The notes beneath the pieces were generated by a model. It was given only the letters and a program-made list of their open reading frames with translations. It did not search any database and was not told the DNA's origin. From Deinandra increscens subsp. villosa (taxonomy: Eukaryota; Streptophyta; Magnoliopsida; Asterales; Asteraceae), in assembly GCA_039602395.1 (NCBI GenBank), contig JBCNJP010000027.1, positions 114,802,354 through 114,866,353 of the forward strand: a stretch of DNA of 64,000 bases. The letters are read 5' to 3'. Below, piece after piece: positions 1 through 11,223 of the stretch (positions within the stretch are counted from its first letter, which is position 1; each line of letters opens with the position of its first letter). The position numbers were made by a program, and so were the translations under genes.

Positions 1-330
1 TTATAACTTTACAATAATTACACTTTTAGTCCTTTTACTTTTCCGTTAACTATTAACACATGTATTTACACGTATATATCCATCAAATGATTCATGTATC
101 ATCATGTTATTCATATAAACACATATTCATCCCATATTTTACCTTCTCTCACGTTTAACACATTCGTTTATGCGCAATTTATCACATTGGCTATCAAATG
201 CATATTTCTAACACATGCAACCTATCCAATGTATAGTCTTACCATATTTATCAATCAAGCTTACGTATTTATAATATAAACACGTATTTAATATATATAT
301 TCATGTATCTATGAATTTTGGGATGTTACA
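1..330 (-). mobile_element. 3' LTR (partial) of long-LTR gypsy element T1
   Basis: The window opens inside this LTR. It matches the last ~320 bp of the repeat ending at 5019 almost base for base, apart from one 12-bp indel and scattered substitutions. On the minus strand the LTR starts TGTAACATCCC, directly after a purine tract. The outer end and flanking target duplication lie outside the window. Confidence 0.85.
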
Positions 331-350
331 ACTCTACCCCCCTTAAACAA
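331..350 (-). other. Polypurine tract of T1
   Basis: The minus strand reads TTTAAGGGGGGTAGAGT immediately before the LTR start. Just upstream is a TTTCGAGGACGAAACC-like sequence, which in Tekay/Del-type gypsy elements lies just past the pol stop. This is the plus-strand priming site and fixes the element's orientation as minus. Confidence 0.8.
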
Positions 351-1748
351 GGTTTCGTCCTCGAAACCTGTTTAACCCGCAATCAACTCAAGGTAGAAAT
401 CTCTCACCTCGCCTTTTCCTTCCTAGGTAAATACGAAACTTACCTGCGTACCTATTGAGTTCTAGACGTATGAACTATCTTATTCCGAGCTTCCTTCTTA
501 TTCTGACTCGTCTACTCGTGGGATTTCTTCCAGGACTGCTACAATTGTTCGGGAAGATGCGTCTCCGTGGGACTTCTAATACTCCGCTTCCGCCTTTGCG
601 TACGTCAAACGTCCGGCTCCATACTGCATGTCCTAATATCTATTACTTATCTAATAAACCAGTTAGACCTCTGTTGCATAATCTCGTATAATGCCTCCAT
701 CCTTTGAGTGTAAACGCCATTGCTACAAATTTTGAATCGTCAGGCTCATCCGCGTATCATCATTTGTCTTGGGATCATCTAGCTTGTCGATTTGCAATTG
801 TCCTAAGGAAGACGTAAGTCTAAGTTATCCAAGGTAGCTTGATTACGGTGATTCCTTGACAATGCTTCTCCTATTTTGTGCTCATGTAGCTCGTCTGATC
901 ATCATATGGATTCTTCCCGCCATTTGTTGAAGTATAACACCTTCTAGGTTGTAAGTTCTTTCTTGGCCTATACCTAGAGTAGTCGGTCGTTCCCGTCCTT
1001 GCATTCTTGAATTGATTCTCCTTGCACTCGTGCTTCCTAAGCTCGCCGTTGATTCTTGATCCATCTTATGGTAGCCTCCGCCATTCTTCTTGAACTATTC
1101 CTAACTTCAACTGCTTCCGGCCTATTGCCTATAGTGAATTCCTATGGTCTTCTGAAGATAGCAACGTAGCTTGGAACGTTGTTTCCACTACTCCTGCGTA
1201 GCAACTCTTAGTTCTCCTCCACGGCGATCGCGCCTATCTTCAATCGTGTCTTCAGGTATCGTGCTCAGGGTGACATTTTTAGAACTTATGTGATGTAGAG
1301 TCTCCAAATTTTGAATTCATGATAATTATACGTGCACTTATAATTATGATGCGTTCAAAACCCAGTTACTTTTCACCGCACTTATCCTTAGTGTCCACAC
1401 TTTACTTCTTCGTTCTCGTCGATGTTCTAAGTTAAAATCTCCTTCGGCTCTTCTTCGCGTTATTAACCAGATAGTTCGTTATTATCTAACCTACCCCGCA
1501 TTTGGCCACATAATAGTTAGTACTTGGAATTTGTTTATATGGCGAATACCCGATTGCAGTAGCTAATTGCAATCGTGTATTTTCCATATCCAAATATCAT
1601 AAGTCCTACCTATTATGTTCCTTATGTGTTTATCCTTACTGGCACAAGCTATCCTGGCTGGCATCTATATTTCCTATCTCAACTTACTTTACCCAGAGTC
1701 CTAGTTTAAGTCTAGGTACTGCGCTTGTACCTAAATCTCTTAAACCAA

Positions 1749-1761
1749 GGCTCTGATACCA
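1749..1761 (-). other. Primer-binding site of T1 (Met-tRNA type)
   Basis: The minus strand reads TGGTATCAGAGCC, complementary to the 3' end of plant initiator Met-tRNA. It lies three bases from the LTR terminus at 1765, which fixes the inner LTR boundary. Confidence 0.85.
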
Positions 1762-2276
1762 ACTTGTGACGCCCACTCCCAGACTTGGCACTAGGAGGGG
1801 TCACGAATCGGATTTACTCATGAACACAAGGTATCAACAGAGATATTAAGCAGCGGAAATTTAAAACTTTTATTTATATAAGCCAAGTACTACAGTAAGA
1901 GAGATATTGTACATAATTATAACTAATTATGAATACGAAATCTATAACTAAGCCAGCTTGCCAGAAATCCTTCCTTGATAGCTTTCCCGATTATCCCGTC
2001 CGCACAAGATCCGTGCCTTTACTTCTAAACGTCTCTGCAGAACCTAGCATACATACTTTTAAAAAGTCAGCTTACGCTGGTGAGTTCTACCGTTTAGTTC
2101 AAAACCGTTAAAGTGTTTACCTGGTTTTCACAACACACATTTATAAATCACATATAAATTCTAGCACGTATTTATTATGATAATATATCTTATTATCTTA
2201 ACCATGACCCTAGGCTAAACTTCTAGGTCACTATATTTATCTGACTCTTTTATTATGAGCAGACCTGCCACTGCAT

Positions 2277-2515
2277 TCTCTAGGGCACCCCCATTGGAGA
2301 AGCAGCGCCGTCCGTACACGGTACTCTAGGGCACCTCCATTGGAGCAGCAGCGACTCCTCATTCTTACCAGTAACCCTAGGCTTATCATCTGGGTTACCG
2401 ACTCTTCCTATGAGAAAACCTGACACTACTTTCTCTAGGGCACCCCCATTGGAGAAGCAGCGCCGTCCGTACACGGTACTCTAGGGCACCCCCATTGGAG
2501 CAACAGCGATTCCTC
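2277..2515. repeat. Nested direct repeats in the T1 LTR
   Basis: The core TCTAGGGCACCCCCATTGGA occurs four times (one copy with one change), as two pairs. The two pairs are near-identical ~70-bp blocks about 155 bp apart, and the sequence CGCCGTCCGTACACGGTACTC is shared. A second short repeat, GGATGTACCAGCGGCGTATC, occurs twice at about 2710 and 2779. Confidence 0.8.
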
Positions 2516-4164
2516 AATTTTATCCACCAACTTTATACATAACTATATTAGGTCATTTTCTCGTCTTAATGACTTAATTTCCGATCACGTATACTACCCA
2601 CCCCTAGTTAAATAACCAGATGCTTTAGGTTTGTTATTAAACAGTGATAATGCATTCATATACTGCAACAAATGGACATCCCCCAATTAACCGTTAGTGT
2701 ATGTATACAGGATGTACCAGCGGCGTATCCTCCACACTTTTAATATACCGGGTAACTTATACTACTATGTATATATATAGGATGTACCAGCGGCGTATCC
2801 ACCACATATTAATATAAGCAAATGCATCACCTGTTCTCATATAATCATACATATTCACTAAACGTTTACTAACAACTCCCTAGTCACTTGGCCACCTAAT
2901 TTCAAGCAAGTATATACACATCACATTATAATCAACATAATTGCATAACACATATAAGCAATTCAACAACAATTTCATCATATAACACGTATATATCAAG
3001 TCACAATTATCTTGAATATATTTTCACAAGTACTGTATGTATACCAGCCCGAAAACATTTAAAAACATTTAAAACATTTAAAATATTTAAAAGTGGGCTT
3101 GTAGAAACTCACCTGATATCTTTAATCAGTTATTCAGACAAAACCTCCGTTATGGTCCACAATTAACCTAATCGCGTATCGGATTGCATTAATGCAAAGT
3201 TATTATAAATAATACCTACGTTTATTTATATCTTATTATCCTAATAATATTTTATTAGGGTTTATCTCTTTTAAGGTCAAAATGACCAAAATGCCCTTAT
3301 AGGCATAATAACCTTTTTTATTGATAATTATGAAGACGCGCATTCCTATAAGTAGACACTCACTCCGGGATCGCCCAGTGTTGGGATGCCATTGCCCAGA
3401 TGGGATGGCGACACCCCCGCTATTGCCAGAAACCCCAGTGTACAGGTGCCTACCCTTCCGGTCCGCGCGAACCTCTAATATCCGATTAACTCGGTATCTT
3501 TAATACTTTATTATTTATCCATTTTAACTTCATATATACTTATTATATATAAAAACATGTTATAAGATCAAAAATCAAGTACCCATACCCTCCGGATTAT
3601 TTTATAATAATTATCTTTATTTAGAAACCCTAATTTCATGAATTTCTCGTTTTATAATCAAAACTCATTTTTAATTCAAACCAACTTAGGGTGTTGTTCA
3701 TTATAACATTTTATAATATCCTTTAAAAGATCTAAGCTTAGTTCAACATCGTTTAGTCAATTTGGGCAGAGTAACGTTATGAAAACCCTAATTTTGACCC
3801 GTTAATAAAACCTTTACCAAATCTTTTCCAAATGTGAAATAAACTTAGGGCTTTCTTAAAACATATTAAATTAGGATTACCTACAAAAATTCAGAGCCTA
3901 ATTCCCACCCAATTACCCGATTTTAGCAAAACAAGCTCAAGAACCCTAATTTTAACACATTTCTAGAAACCATACTTAGAAATCGAATTAACCAAAACTG
4001 AAAGAGGTTATTTTAGATCATACCATAACAAGCTTGACTGCAGAAATTCAACTCTAAATTCCTCTCCGTTTGCTCGTATTGCTCCGACGAAGATTCCGGC
4101 AGAAATGGGGTTTTTAGGTGAGTAATTCGTGAATTGGTGAGGATTTATGAACGATTGGGTCTTC

Positions 4165-4172
4165 TATTTATA
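4165..4172 (-). promoter_or_regulatory. TATA box of T1 LTR
   Basis: The minus strand reads TATAAATA, about 2.4 kb from the inner end of the LTR. It is the best candidate for the U3/R boundary. No transcription data are available. Confidence 0.5.
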
Positions 4173-5019
4173 GTAGGGAGGGTCCTGGGAGGTGCCTACA
4201 GGTGTTAGGATGACTAATTCGAAGAAAAACGACGCGTAGTTTTGAAATCTTGAGCTCCAAGTTCGTCACCGTGGCCAAACTTCGACCAGCTGCTGATGTT
4301 GGTCTACGCGTATCGCGCAAGAGGGAGGGGAGTGGCTCGCGATACGCGAGCCACTGGTTTTTCGGCCAGATTTTTGTAATTTACTCTTTTGGTCCTTGTG
4401 GTTTGGTTTGGTGTATTCTAGCCCCCTATACTTCTATCCTTTCTTCATTTTATGTACCAAAATATTAAGGGACATGTTTCTAACATTTTCTAAAGTTTCT
4501 AAGGCTCGGGATTCGCACGATAACATGTATATATATTTATATATATTTTCTTTATTAAGTGCTAATTTACGTTTTAGCCCCTCAAACTTTGCAACACTTG
4601 TCATTTTATGTTACGAATCATGTTAGGATATATTTTTACTACATTCTAAGCCTCAGGATACTTATAATAATTATAGATACGTATAATACTTGTATACGTT
4701 TATAAATTTACAATAATTGCACTTTTAGCCCTTCTACTTTTCCGTTAACTACTAACACATGTATTTGCACGTATATATCCATCAAATGATTCATGTATCA
4801 TCATGTTACACATATTCATCCCATATTTTACCTTCTTTCACGTTTAACACATTCGTTTATGCGCAATTTATCACATTGGCTATCAAATGCATATTTCTAA
4901 CACATGCAACCTATCCAATGTATAGTCTTACCATATTTATCAATCAAGCTTACGTATTTATAATATAAACACGTATTTAATATATATATCATGTATCTAA
5001 TGACTTTTGGGATGTTACA

Positions 5020-5838
5020 GTTCAGCTGGCAGCTATTCTTTGCCTTGAACTTCACACGACACACATATCATGTATCTACAAACTCCCCCCCCCCCCCGTC
5101 GTGTGCAATATCCTTAACATCATCGAATCTGTATCTTCAATCAAACTCCCCCTCAAGTGAAGAATCCGTTCGTCCAATGAAATAAATCTTCGGAAAAACT
5201 CTTCCTCTAGTTGATCGTAGCGTGATCTTGAATACTTCGACAATATTTGATGTATCTCTGTCTCTATCAGCAGCTTCAGAAGACTTGAAGTTGTGATATT
5301 TTTTACTTTAGAAACTTGTTTAAAATTTAAATAATCTTGGTGCAAAACGTCTCTTTGAGACTCCAAGAGATGATTTTGAAAAATTGATTTGTATCACGTG
5401 TTGCAGATCGAAAGCAAATCAGAAACAAAATATTTTTGGCTTTTAGAAAGTTTATATCAAAACAAGCCTAAAATCTTTTTGATTTTTCAAACTTATGCTA
5501 AAACACACCAAAAATCTTTTTGTACTTTTCTGAAAGAACAAGAAATTGCAATACAGAATCAAACTCTATTTTTGGCATGAGAAAGATCATTATCCGGGAT
5601 CATATTAATCATGACGCACTGAACTATACTTTAATTTCAACTAATTGAAGCACATAAGTCATGTTGATTGCCGGTATAACTTGTCCATCTTAAACTTAGG
5701 CAGAATCATACTCATAACATCTGGGTATGTTAAGGTATAGATTAGATTTGCTTTGACCAGTGTATCCCACACTATCAGACTTATGCATACATTTTCTTTT
5801 TCCTTTTTATTTTGTGTGATTACACTTGTGATTTTTCA
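5020..5838 (-). mobile_element. Fragment K: 3' end of a Gag-only LTR element
   Basis: Reading the minus strand, this matches the 3' untranslated end of elements A, E and I: the block with the CAAAAAGATTTT repeats, the 'tcatactcataacatctg' block and the 'caccagtgta...acactatcagac' block, then the purine tract (a C-run at 5085-5100 on plus) and the first ~50 bp of an LTR. The gag gene and the hairpin module are missing: it is truncated near 5838, where it joins element C. T1 is inserted in or beside its LTR. Confidence 0.7.
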
Positions 5839-6319
5839 AACAATTGAGAGCCTGAACGGATGAAATACACAGATTAAGAGTCTTGTCATGACGAACGGGG
5901 TAAAACTCGGCAGATCAGACGATAAGGTGACTTGCAACTGGAGTCGTACCATGCGTTAGGTAGATGTGAAAGTCTATTCGGTGAATGGGAGGAAGACCCG
6001 ATATTTCTTCGGATATCTTCGATTACCTCTTCATTATCATGAACTTCCACGATCTGTGTCCTAGGTGCACGCACTCCATACGCAAGTATTTGTGGGTTTA
6101 TTGCAGAGCATGTGTTTGAACCCACAGCTGGTTTACCGTCGAAGGTTGCGAGATTCGACTTATTTCCTTGACATAACAACAATTGAGATAAAACTTCAAG
6201 GGTGCGCTGAGATGCGAGGAGAAAAGTTCGGAGATGCTAACGGTGAACAACACCGAAGCATGAAAAACAATGAGTTAGGTCGCAGAGCAGACATAACTCA
6301 ATGATCATGAAGGTTTGTC
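5839..6319 (-). pseudogene. Decayed gypsy pol remnant, distal part of element C
   Basis: The reverse complement of this stretch matches 56420-56890 closely, so it belongs to the same gypsy family as element D. On the minus strand one can make out the degraded protease/RT junction of Ty3/gypsy pol (a PPIHR-x-DFHIDL-like stretch in the relative at 56700). No frame stays open. The match ends at 6319, where element B's interior begins. The next ~130 bp of the family, present at 56270-56400, are missing, so B's arrival or loss deleted part of C. Confidence 0.65.
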
Positions 6320-6868
6320 AATGAGGATGGGGTTATTGCAAGCTCAAGAATAACAACCATGACATACATTTAGTACCAGAGCAAGTAACACAAGTATCAC
6401 AATAATAAATAACTCAATCACTCAACACGATAAGATAAACTATAAGTTACATTCCATACCGCCATATTAGTTATAAATCATACAAAAGGGGTTAAGTTAA
6501 AGTAAGTACATAACTAGCTAATGGGAGTGCAATCCAAAAAAATATTACTTCATCGTGATTTACTATAAGATGGCGGGTCAACAGGGTAGGTCAAATCTAA
6601 AGCATCCTAAAAAACGGGGGCCTGGGGGTAGGGCAAGTGTGCCAGTTTATGAAAGCAGCGTTAGAATAAGTAAGTATATAAACATTTAAGGTAAATAGAT
6701 CTAATGAAAGTTATGAAATAAAAACTTAAGCATAAATCATCATAAATGTTACCACTTGAGTTGCCCTTGCGTGCAAACGGTACCTTCAGAGCGGGTTATA
6801 GTCCAGATTTTGTTTTCGTTTTGATTTATGAAACCTAGTTCTCTATAACCACGGCTCTGATACCAATC
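6320..6868 (-). mobile_element. Residual interior (leader) of gypsy element B
   Basis: About 550 bp of noncoding leader sits between the C junction and B's PBS. No coding motif is visible. The 3' part of B, including its second LTR, is gone; only the 5' LTR, PBS and this leader remain. Confidence 0.6.
6853..6865 (-). other. Primer-binding site of element B
   Basis: The minus strand reads TGGTATCAGAGCC (Met-tRNA type), three bases from the LTR terminus TGTCACATCC at 6869. Confidence 0.85.
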
Positions 6869-9339
6869 TGTCACATCCTGGACTTTCGGGAACGGAGGCG
6901 TGTGACGTCATGAAATCGTAGTCGTGGATACTTAGAACAATTAATAGTAAAACAATTGATAAATAAAACGTCATTTGGATTGCAGCGAAAATAGTGGTGA
7001 AATGACGTTGTCTTATAATTATTAATAAAGATGGAAATAGTTCTTAAAAGTTAAGATAGTTCCTAAAATGCTTGAAAATGTTAGGTGGATAAATTGGGAC
7101 TATGACTCCATCAGCAGCAGGTCCGTTTATGAGTGATGGCCCCGTTTGCACGTGCGGATACATCTAGTTACCTGAGAAAATCATGAGTTTTAAAGGATCA
7201 ACATAACGTTGGTGAGTTCACAGGTTTAAGACTCTACAAATAGTTTGTAAATAGTTTAAGATATACAAGATAATAATATGGTCACCGTGATGTAATGATT
7301 AGCAATGAACTTTGAATTTGAAACTAACAGATTTACCCACTCATAGCATCTTCCCTAAAGATACTGCAATGGAACAATAATAACTGGCGTGTACTACTCG
7401 ACAAATGCACACGTCGGGATTGGAGCTACCAATCAAGTAGGGTTGTTAACCCAAATAGATCTATTCACTAATTACCGTTTCGAACAGAACTAATCAAATT
7501 CAATTAATAGTGGGATTTGTGACAATTCGTTATGTAACGAAATGTACTCATTTGTAGTGTAAGTAAAGAACATTTAATCATACGGCAGAGTACAGTTCGA
7601 CCAAGATATAAAGTATAAAACAGTTTAGTTCATGATTTTCTCCCCCAATGTATTAAAACAGTTTAAAAGAAAGGGGCCGTGAGACTCACCTCAAGCAAGG
7701 TGAAATGATAATGCACGTGATATGGAAAGTCCGGACGAAAGCACGTAACGTTCTAATAAGTATAAATAAACAAGTTGCATGTATAAGGTCTTTGATCATT
7801 GAGTAACGTTTCCTTCACCCAACGACACCGGTCAAGTCTTAATAAAAATGTCCCGTTTAATAATTGTAAACAATAACTTCTCAAGTTAAAACGATTACTT
7901 GGAAAGGTCCATAAATATTTTAAGACAAAATATTTATTTATAATTTTTAGAGATCGTAGTCACCGGTTTAAGTTTGTAAAATAGTTTTTAATGCATTTGG
8001 ACTTTTTACAAGTTCAAGATTTTGTTAATATATTTCTCTTAAGTCGTTTATAAGTTTAGAAAATATTTTCTTGGTCGGTTTTTAAATAACGTTACCAACA
8101 CTACGTTTTCTCGTCGCGTAGTTAACCGTTTTGATCCCGGTTTTCTCCCTAAGCGACATTTCAACGTTTAGATCACTTTGGTTCATTTAGAAACTTGAAA
8201 ATATTTTGAAAAATGTCGACGGGTTCAGATCTGATCCGTGGACTTGTTTCCCATAATTCTTTTGTCTTGAAACATGTTGTAACTTATAAAATCATCTAGT
8301 TTATAACTAGTCTTTTTAGGGAATGTTTTGAACATTTATGACAAGTCATTTAAAGTATAAAAATCTAAGTATTTAAGGCCAAATGATTGCTATAAAGGAG
8401 AAGGTTATCAAATGTAATTTTACTAGTTTTAGTAAAAATAAAATAAACTATTTTTGTGTCTTGGTGAATTAAATTCACCAACACATTAAGTCTTGGTCTT
8501 TGGTGACTTTCCTTTTTATAAAATGTGACATATTTTATAAATGATAAGTTTAAGAGATAAACTTTTGGTTAAGACTTTCCAAGAATCTTTGTTTTACAAA
8601 TTGACTTTTACTTATAAAAGCTCCATGTCTTTTTACAAGGTTTCTCACCAGTTAAGTTTTATAAGTCTTTGTTTTATAAAACTTAGATCCAAGATCATCC
8701 ATTATGTCCAATGTAAGCCTTGTTATATATAAGTTTTTTAAAGATCATGATATTATGTTTTAACTAGCTACATAAGTTCTTTGTCCAAGTTTAAAGGTTA
8801 CTAGTTAGTTTGTTAACATATGTTAAGCAAAATAAACATAAGTAAATATAGATCATCAACTAGCAAAGCTAGGACATTTATGTTCAAATATTTTGAACAA
8901 ATCCACTAACAACTTAGTTGTTAGGACAAAATAACATAAATAACATAAATGTAAATGCAAGGAAAGTAAATAACAAGTATTTAAATTGCATTAAAGTAAA
9001 GAACAAGTAAGTAAACATAAATAGATCGTTGATGGTTAAAATGATCTAGGTTTCACATGATACTTCCATAAGGTTTCTCTAAATGTAAAACCCCAAGTGT
9101 TGGCTAGTTAAAGTTCTTCAAGAACACTAAGACTTGTTAGATCAAGTCACTTGTATTATTCCACCCAAGTATTGATGATTAGAGGATTAGAGAATGAATG
9201 GTTGGTCTAGACTCTTGAAGGACCAAGTGTCTTGCATAAAATAGAAAAGAAAGATAGGTTTTTCATATCAAGACGTGTTGGTGACTTTGGGTGAATATCA
9301 TATGGAAAAAAGGGTTCAAAAGACTCACAATGGAGAGTA

Positions 9340-10140
9340 GGAGATGAACCTTGAGGAGGGGAGGAATAGAGGAGGAGATCGGTGGTCTTGGGGGTTCCGG
9401 ACGGCGGCTTCACGGTGGTGGGAGGGTGGTCCGGCGGTGGCCGGCCGGCGGTCCAAGGAAGGAGCAAGGGTGCCGGCTTTGGGAGTGAGGGGAGGAGATG
9501 GGAGGATATTCTCTTGATAGTAAGAGTGGTGCAAGGTAAAATGAGACCCTAAGCCTTTCTTTTATACTTACAAATTTGTGTAATAATCTTTGGTTAATTA
9601 GTTTATGGTAACCTACACACTCCATCCATTTTTGATTAAAAATAATCACAAGAAAATAAGTTGTAGGTTGATCTCTAGTTTTTATAAAAAGATGACAACT
9701 TTTATAAAAGATTTTTATAAACGTTCAAGGGATTTTATAAAAGGTTAAGTTAAGATCACTAGTTAAAGGGGTCTTGAGATTTTTATAAAACTACAAAGGT
9801 GATGGGTTTATTATATAAAAATAGTGGGCTAAAATCTATAAAAGATTTGGGTTAAAAACATAAAGAATTTTGGGCTTGAGAGTTGGGCCAAAATCCAAAG
9901 AGAAAGGGAGGTGGGCCAGTTTGGTTCCGGGCCGAGAAGGAGATCGGGCCAGGTCAGGCGGGCCGGGCGGGTCGGGTGGGCTGGGCGCGGGCTGGGCAGC
10001 CGGGTCGGGTGGCGGGTTGGGCCAGTCGGGCGGGCCAGGCAGTGGGTTGGGTTAACGGGCCGCAAGGGGGGGGGGTGGTTTGGGTATATGGGCCGGTTAG
10101 TGGGCCGGTAAATAGGGCGGGTTATGGGTCGATGGGTGGT
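9340..10140. repeat. GC-rich, G-run tracts in the B LTR
   Basis: Two segments stand out from the AT-rich surroundings: 9340-9500, and 9900-10140 with many GGGC/GGGT runs on the plus strand. The open frames here (glycine/arginine-rich on plus, proline-rich on minus) are compositional and show no domain. In the sense strand of B these are C-rich tracts. The first lies just downstream of the putative TATA box, the second upstream of it. Confidence 0.6.
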
Positions 10141-10367
10141 ACCGAAACGTTCGTAGTGACATCACGAGTGTTCCTGTGAAATTTAGTGACCATCCGGGTT
10201 CGTATGTGAAAGTTGGGCTTACGAGGCCCAATAAAGGTTTTCGTTTAGTTAACGAGACTAACGGTGGACAGTTTGGGAAAAGTATCCGGACAAAAGGGTT
10301 TGGATAGACAAGTCTTAATAAACATTAAGGATAAAATTCAGATTTTCTAAAAGTTTTATCGTGACGA

Positions 10368-10372
10368 GAATG
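10368..10372. repeat. Target-site duplication of element A, left copy
   Basis: GAATG directly precedes the LTR start TGTTGATAC. The same five bases follow the right LTR at 15358-15362. Five-base duplications are usual for LTR-element integrases. Confidence 0.9.
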
Positions 10373-10711
10373 TGTTGATACATGGTCCTTGATCGTCATG
10401 TGAAGTATCGGATACAAGACGGATTCACACAAGAATGCTGAGGTCCGAACTCAGGCCGAACCTAGAGTTCGGACATGGCCGAACGTGTGGCCGAACCTGA
10501 GGTTCGGCCAGTCGTATTTCAGCCTTATAAATAGTTGCGTCTTGTGTTGTATCCAGTAACAGTTGAAGCTTCCGTGTCATATATTCTCTGTGTACTCTGT
10601 GATCTCTGTTGTTAATACAAAGCTCATTTGTATTTACTCTTTGTGTTTCATCTCGTATTTCATTGATTTCATTACGACTAAGTAGAAGATCCGTACGCTC
10701 ACGAACTTTCA
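10373..10711 (+). mobile_element. 5' LTR of element A
   Basis: 339 bp, TG...CA. U3 holds two inverted repeats: GTCCGAACTC (10443-10452) with GAGTTCGGAC (10465-10474), and GGCCGAACCT (10489-10498), one G, AGGTTCGGCC (10500-10509). The second ends 16 bp before a TATAAATA box at 10526-10533. Confidence 0.9.
10526..10533 (+). promoter_or_regulatory. TATA box in 5' LTR of A
   Basis: TATAAATA lies 16 bp downstream of a 10+1+10 palindrome. The identical box is in the right LTR at 15172-15179. Confidence 0.65.
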
Positions 10712-10713
10712 AG

Positions 10714-10726
10714 TGGTATCAGAGCA
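10714..10726 (+). other. Primer-binding site of A
   Basis: TGGTATCAGAGCA begins two bases after the LTR terminus and is complementary to the 3' end of initiator Met-tRNA. Confidence 0.85.
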
Positions 10727-10957
10727 TTAGGTTTGTTCTACTAGTCGAAAATCAGTGTTTTTCAGAGTTTTGAGTTCAAATTCACGTTTTTGCAAAAATG
10801 TCAATCATTTTTGAGTTCGTTTGATCGTCTCGAGTGTGCTTTTCGTCAAAACTCCGTTTTTAGATCGTTTTTATCGAGTTTGCTTGAATTCCTGTCGAAA
10901 ATTTCAGTCAAAAACGTCGAAAATCGAGAAAATGAGGTCGAGTGAAATCTGTTTCAT

Positions 10958-11210
10958 TTGAGGTTCGGACAACTTCGGAGTAACCGCTCCGAACTCGAGG
11001 TTCGGACGAAGCTCGGTCTTTATCTAGGTTCGGTGAGAGATCGGTCCAGGTTTGGAGAGAGTTCGGTGATCTTTCGGAACAAGTTCGGACTTCTTTCTAT
11101 TTTGTTCGTCCGAAGGTCAGGTTCGGAGAGAGTTCGGCGTAACCAAGTTCGGACTAGATTCGGTGAGAGTTCGGAGGAGGTTCGGACGGGGTTCGGAGTG
11201 AACAGTAACC
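10958..11210 (+). repeat. TTCGG repeat array in the leader of A
   Basis: About 14 copies of TTCGG, mostly as GGTTCGGA, AGTTCGGA or AGTTCGGTG, fall within ~250 bp just upstream of the gag start. They match the half-sites of the LTR palindromes (AGGTTCGGCC, GAGTTCGGAC). An open frame runs through the array, but it is compositional. Such density is not explained by coding. Confidence 0.8.
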
Positions 11211-11223
11211 AGTTTTTTCGAAA

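Larger units (their letters stand above)
331..1764 (-). mobile_element. Short interior of T1, non-autonomous gypsy element
   Basis: The whole interior between PPT and PBS is only about 1.4 kb, less than half the length of one LTR. I see no gag, protease, RT, RNase H or integrase motif in any frame; the only open frames are short and lack recognisable motifs. A Tekay-type interior is normally several kb, so this is either a large internal deletion or a LARD-like non-autonomous derivative. The intact PBS and PPT would still allow mobilisation by an autonomous relative. Confidence 0.75.
1765..5019 (-). mobile_element. 5' LTR of T1 (3,255 bp)
   Basis: In the plus reading the LTR runs from TGTGACGCCC next to the PBS to GGGATGTTACA at 5019, so in sense it is TG...CA bounded. 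The last 320 bp duplicate 1-330. A TATAAATA box lies on the minus strand at 4165-4172. An LTR over 3 kb fits Tekay/Del-type gypsy elements. Internal short repeats occur at 2277-2515 and 2705-2800. It was inserted into element K: LTR-type sequence of K resumes just past 5019. Confidence 0.85.

Noticed and set aside
9829..10179. Overlapping Gly/Arg- and Pro-rich frames
   Set aside because: Composition of GC-rich tracts in the B LTR; frames overlap in several phases and both strands.
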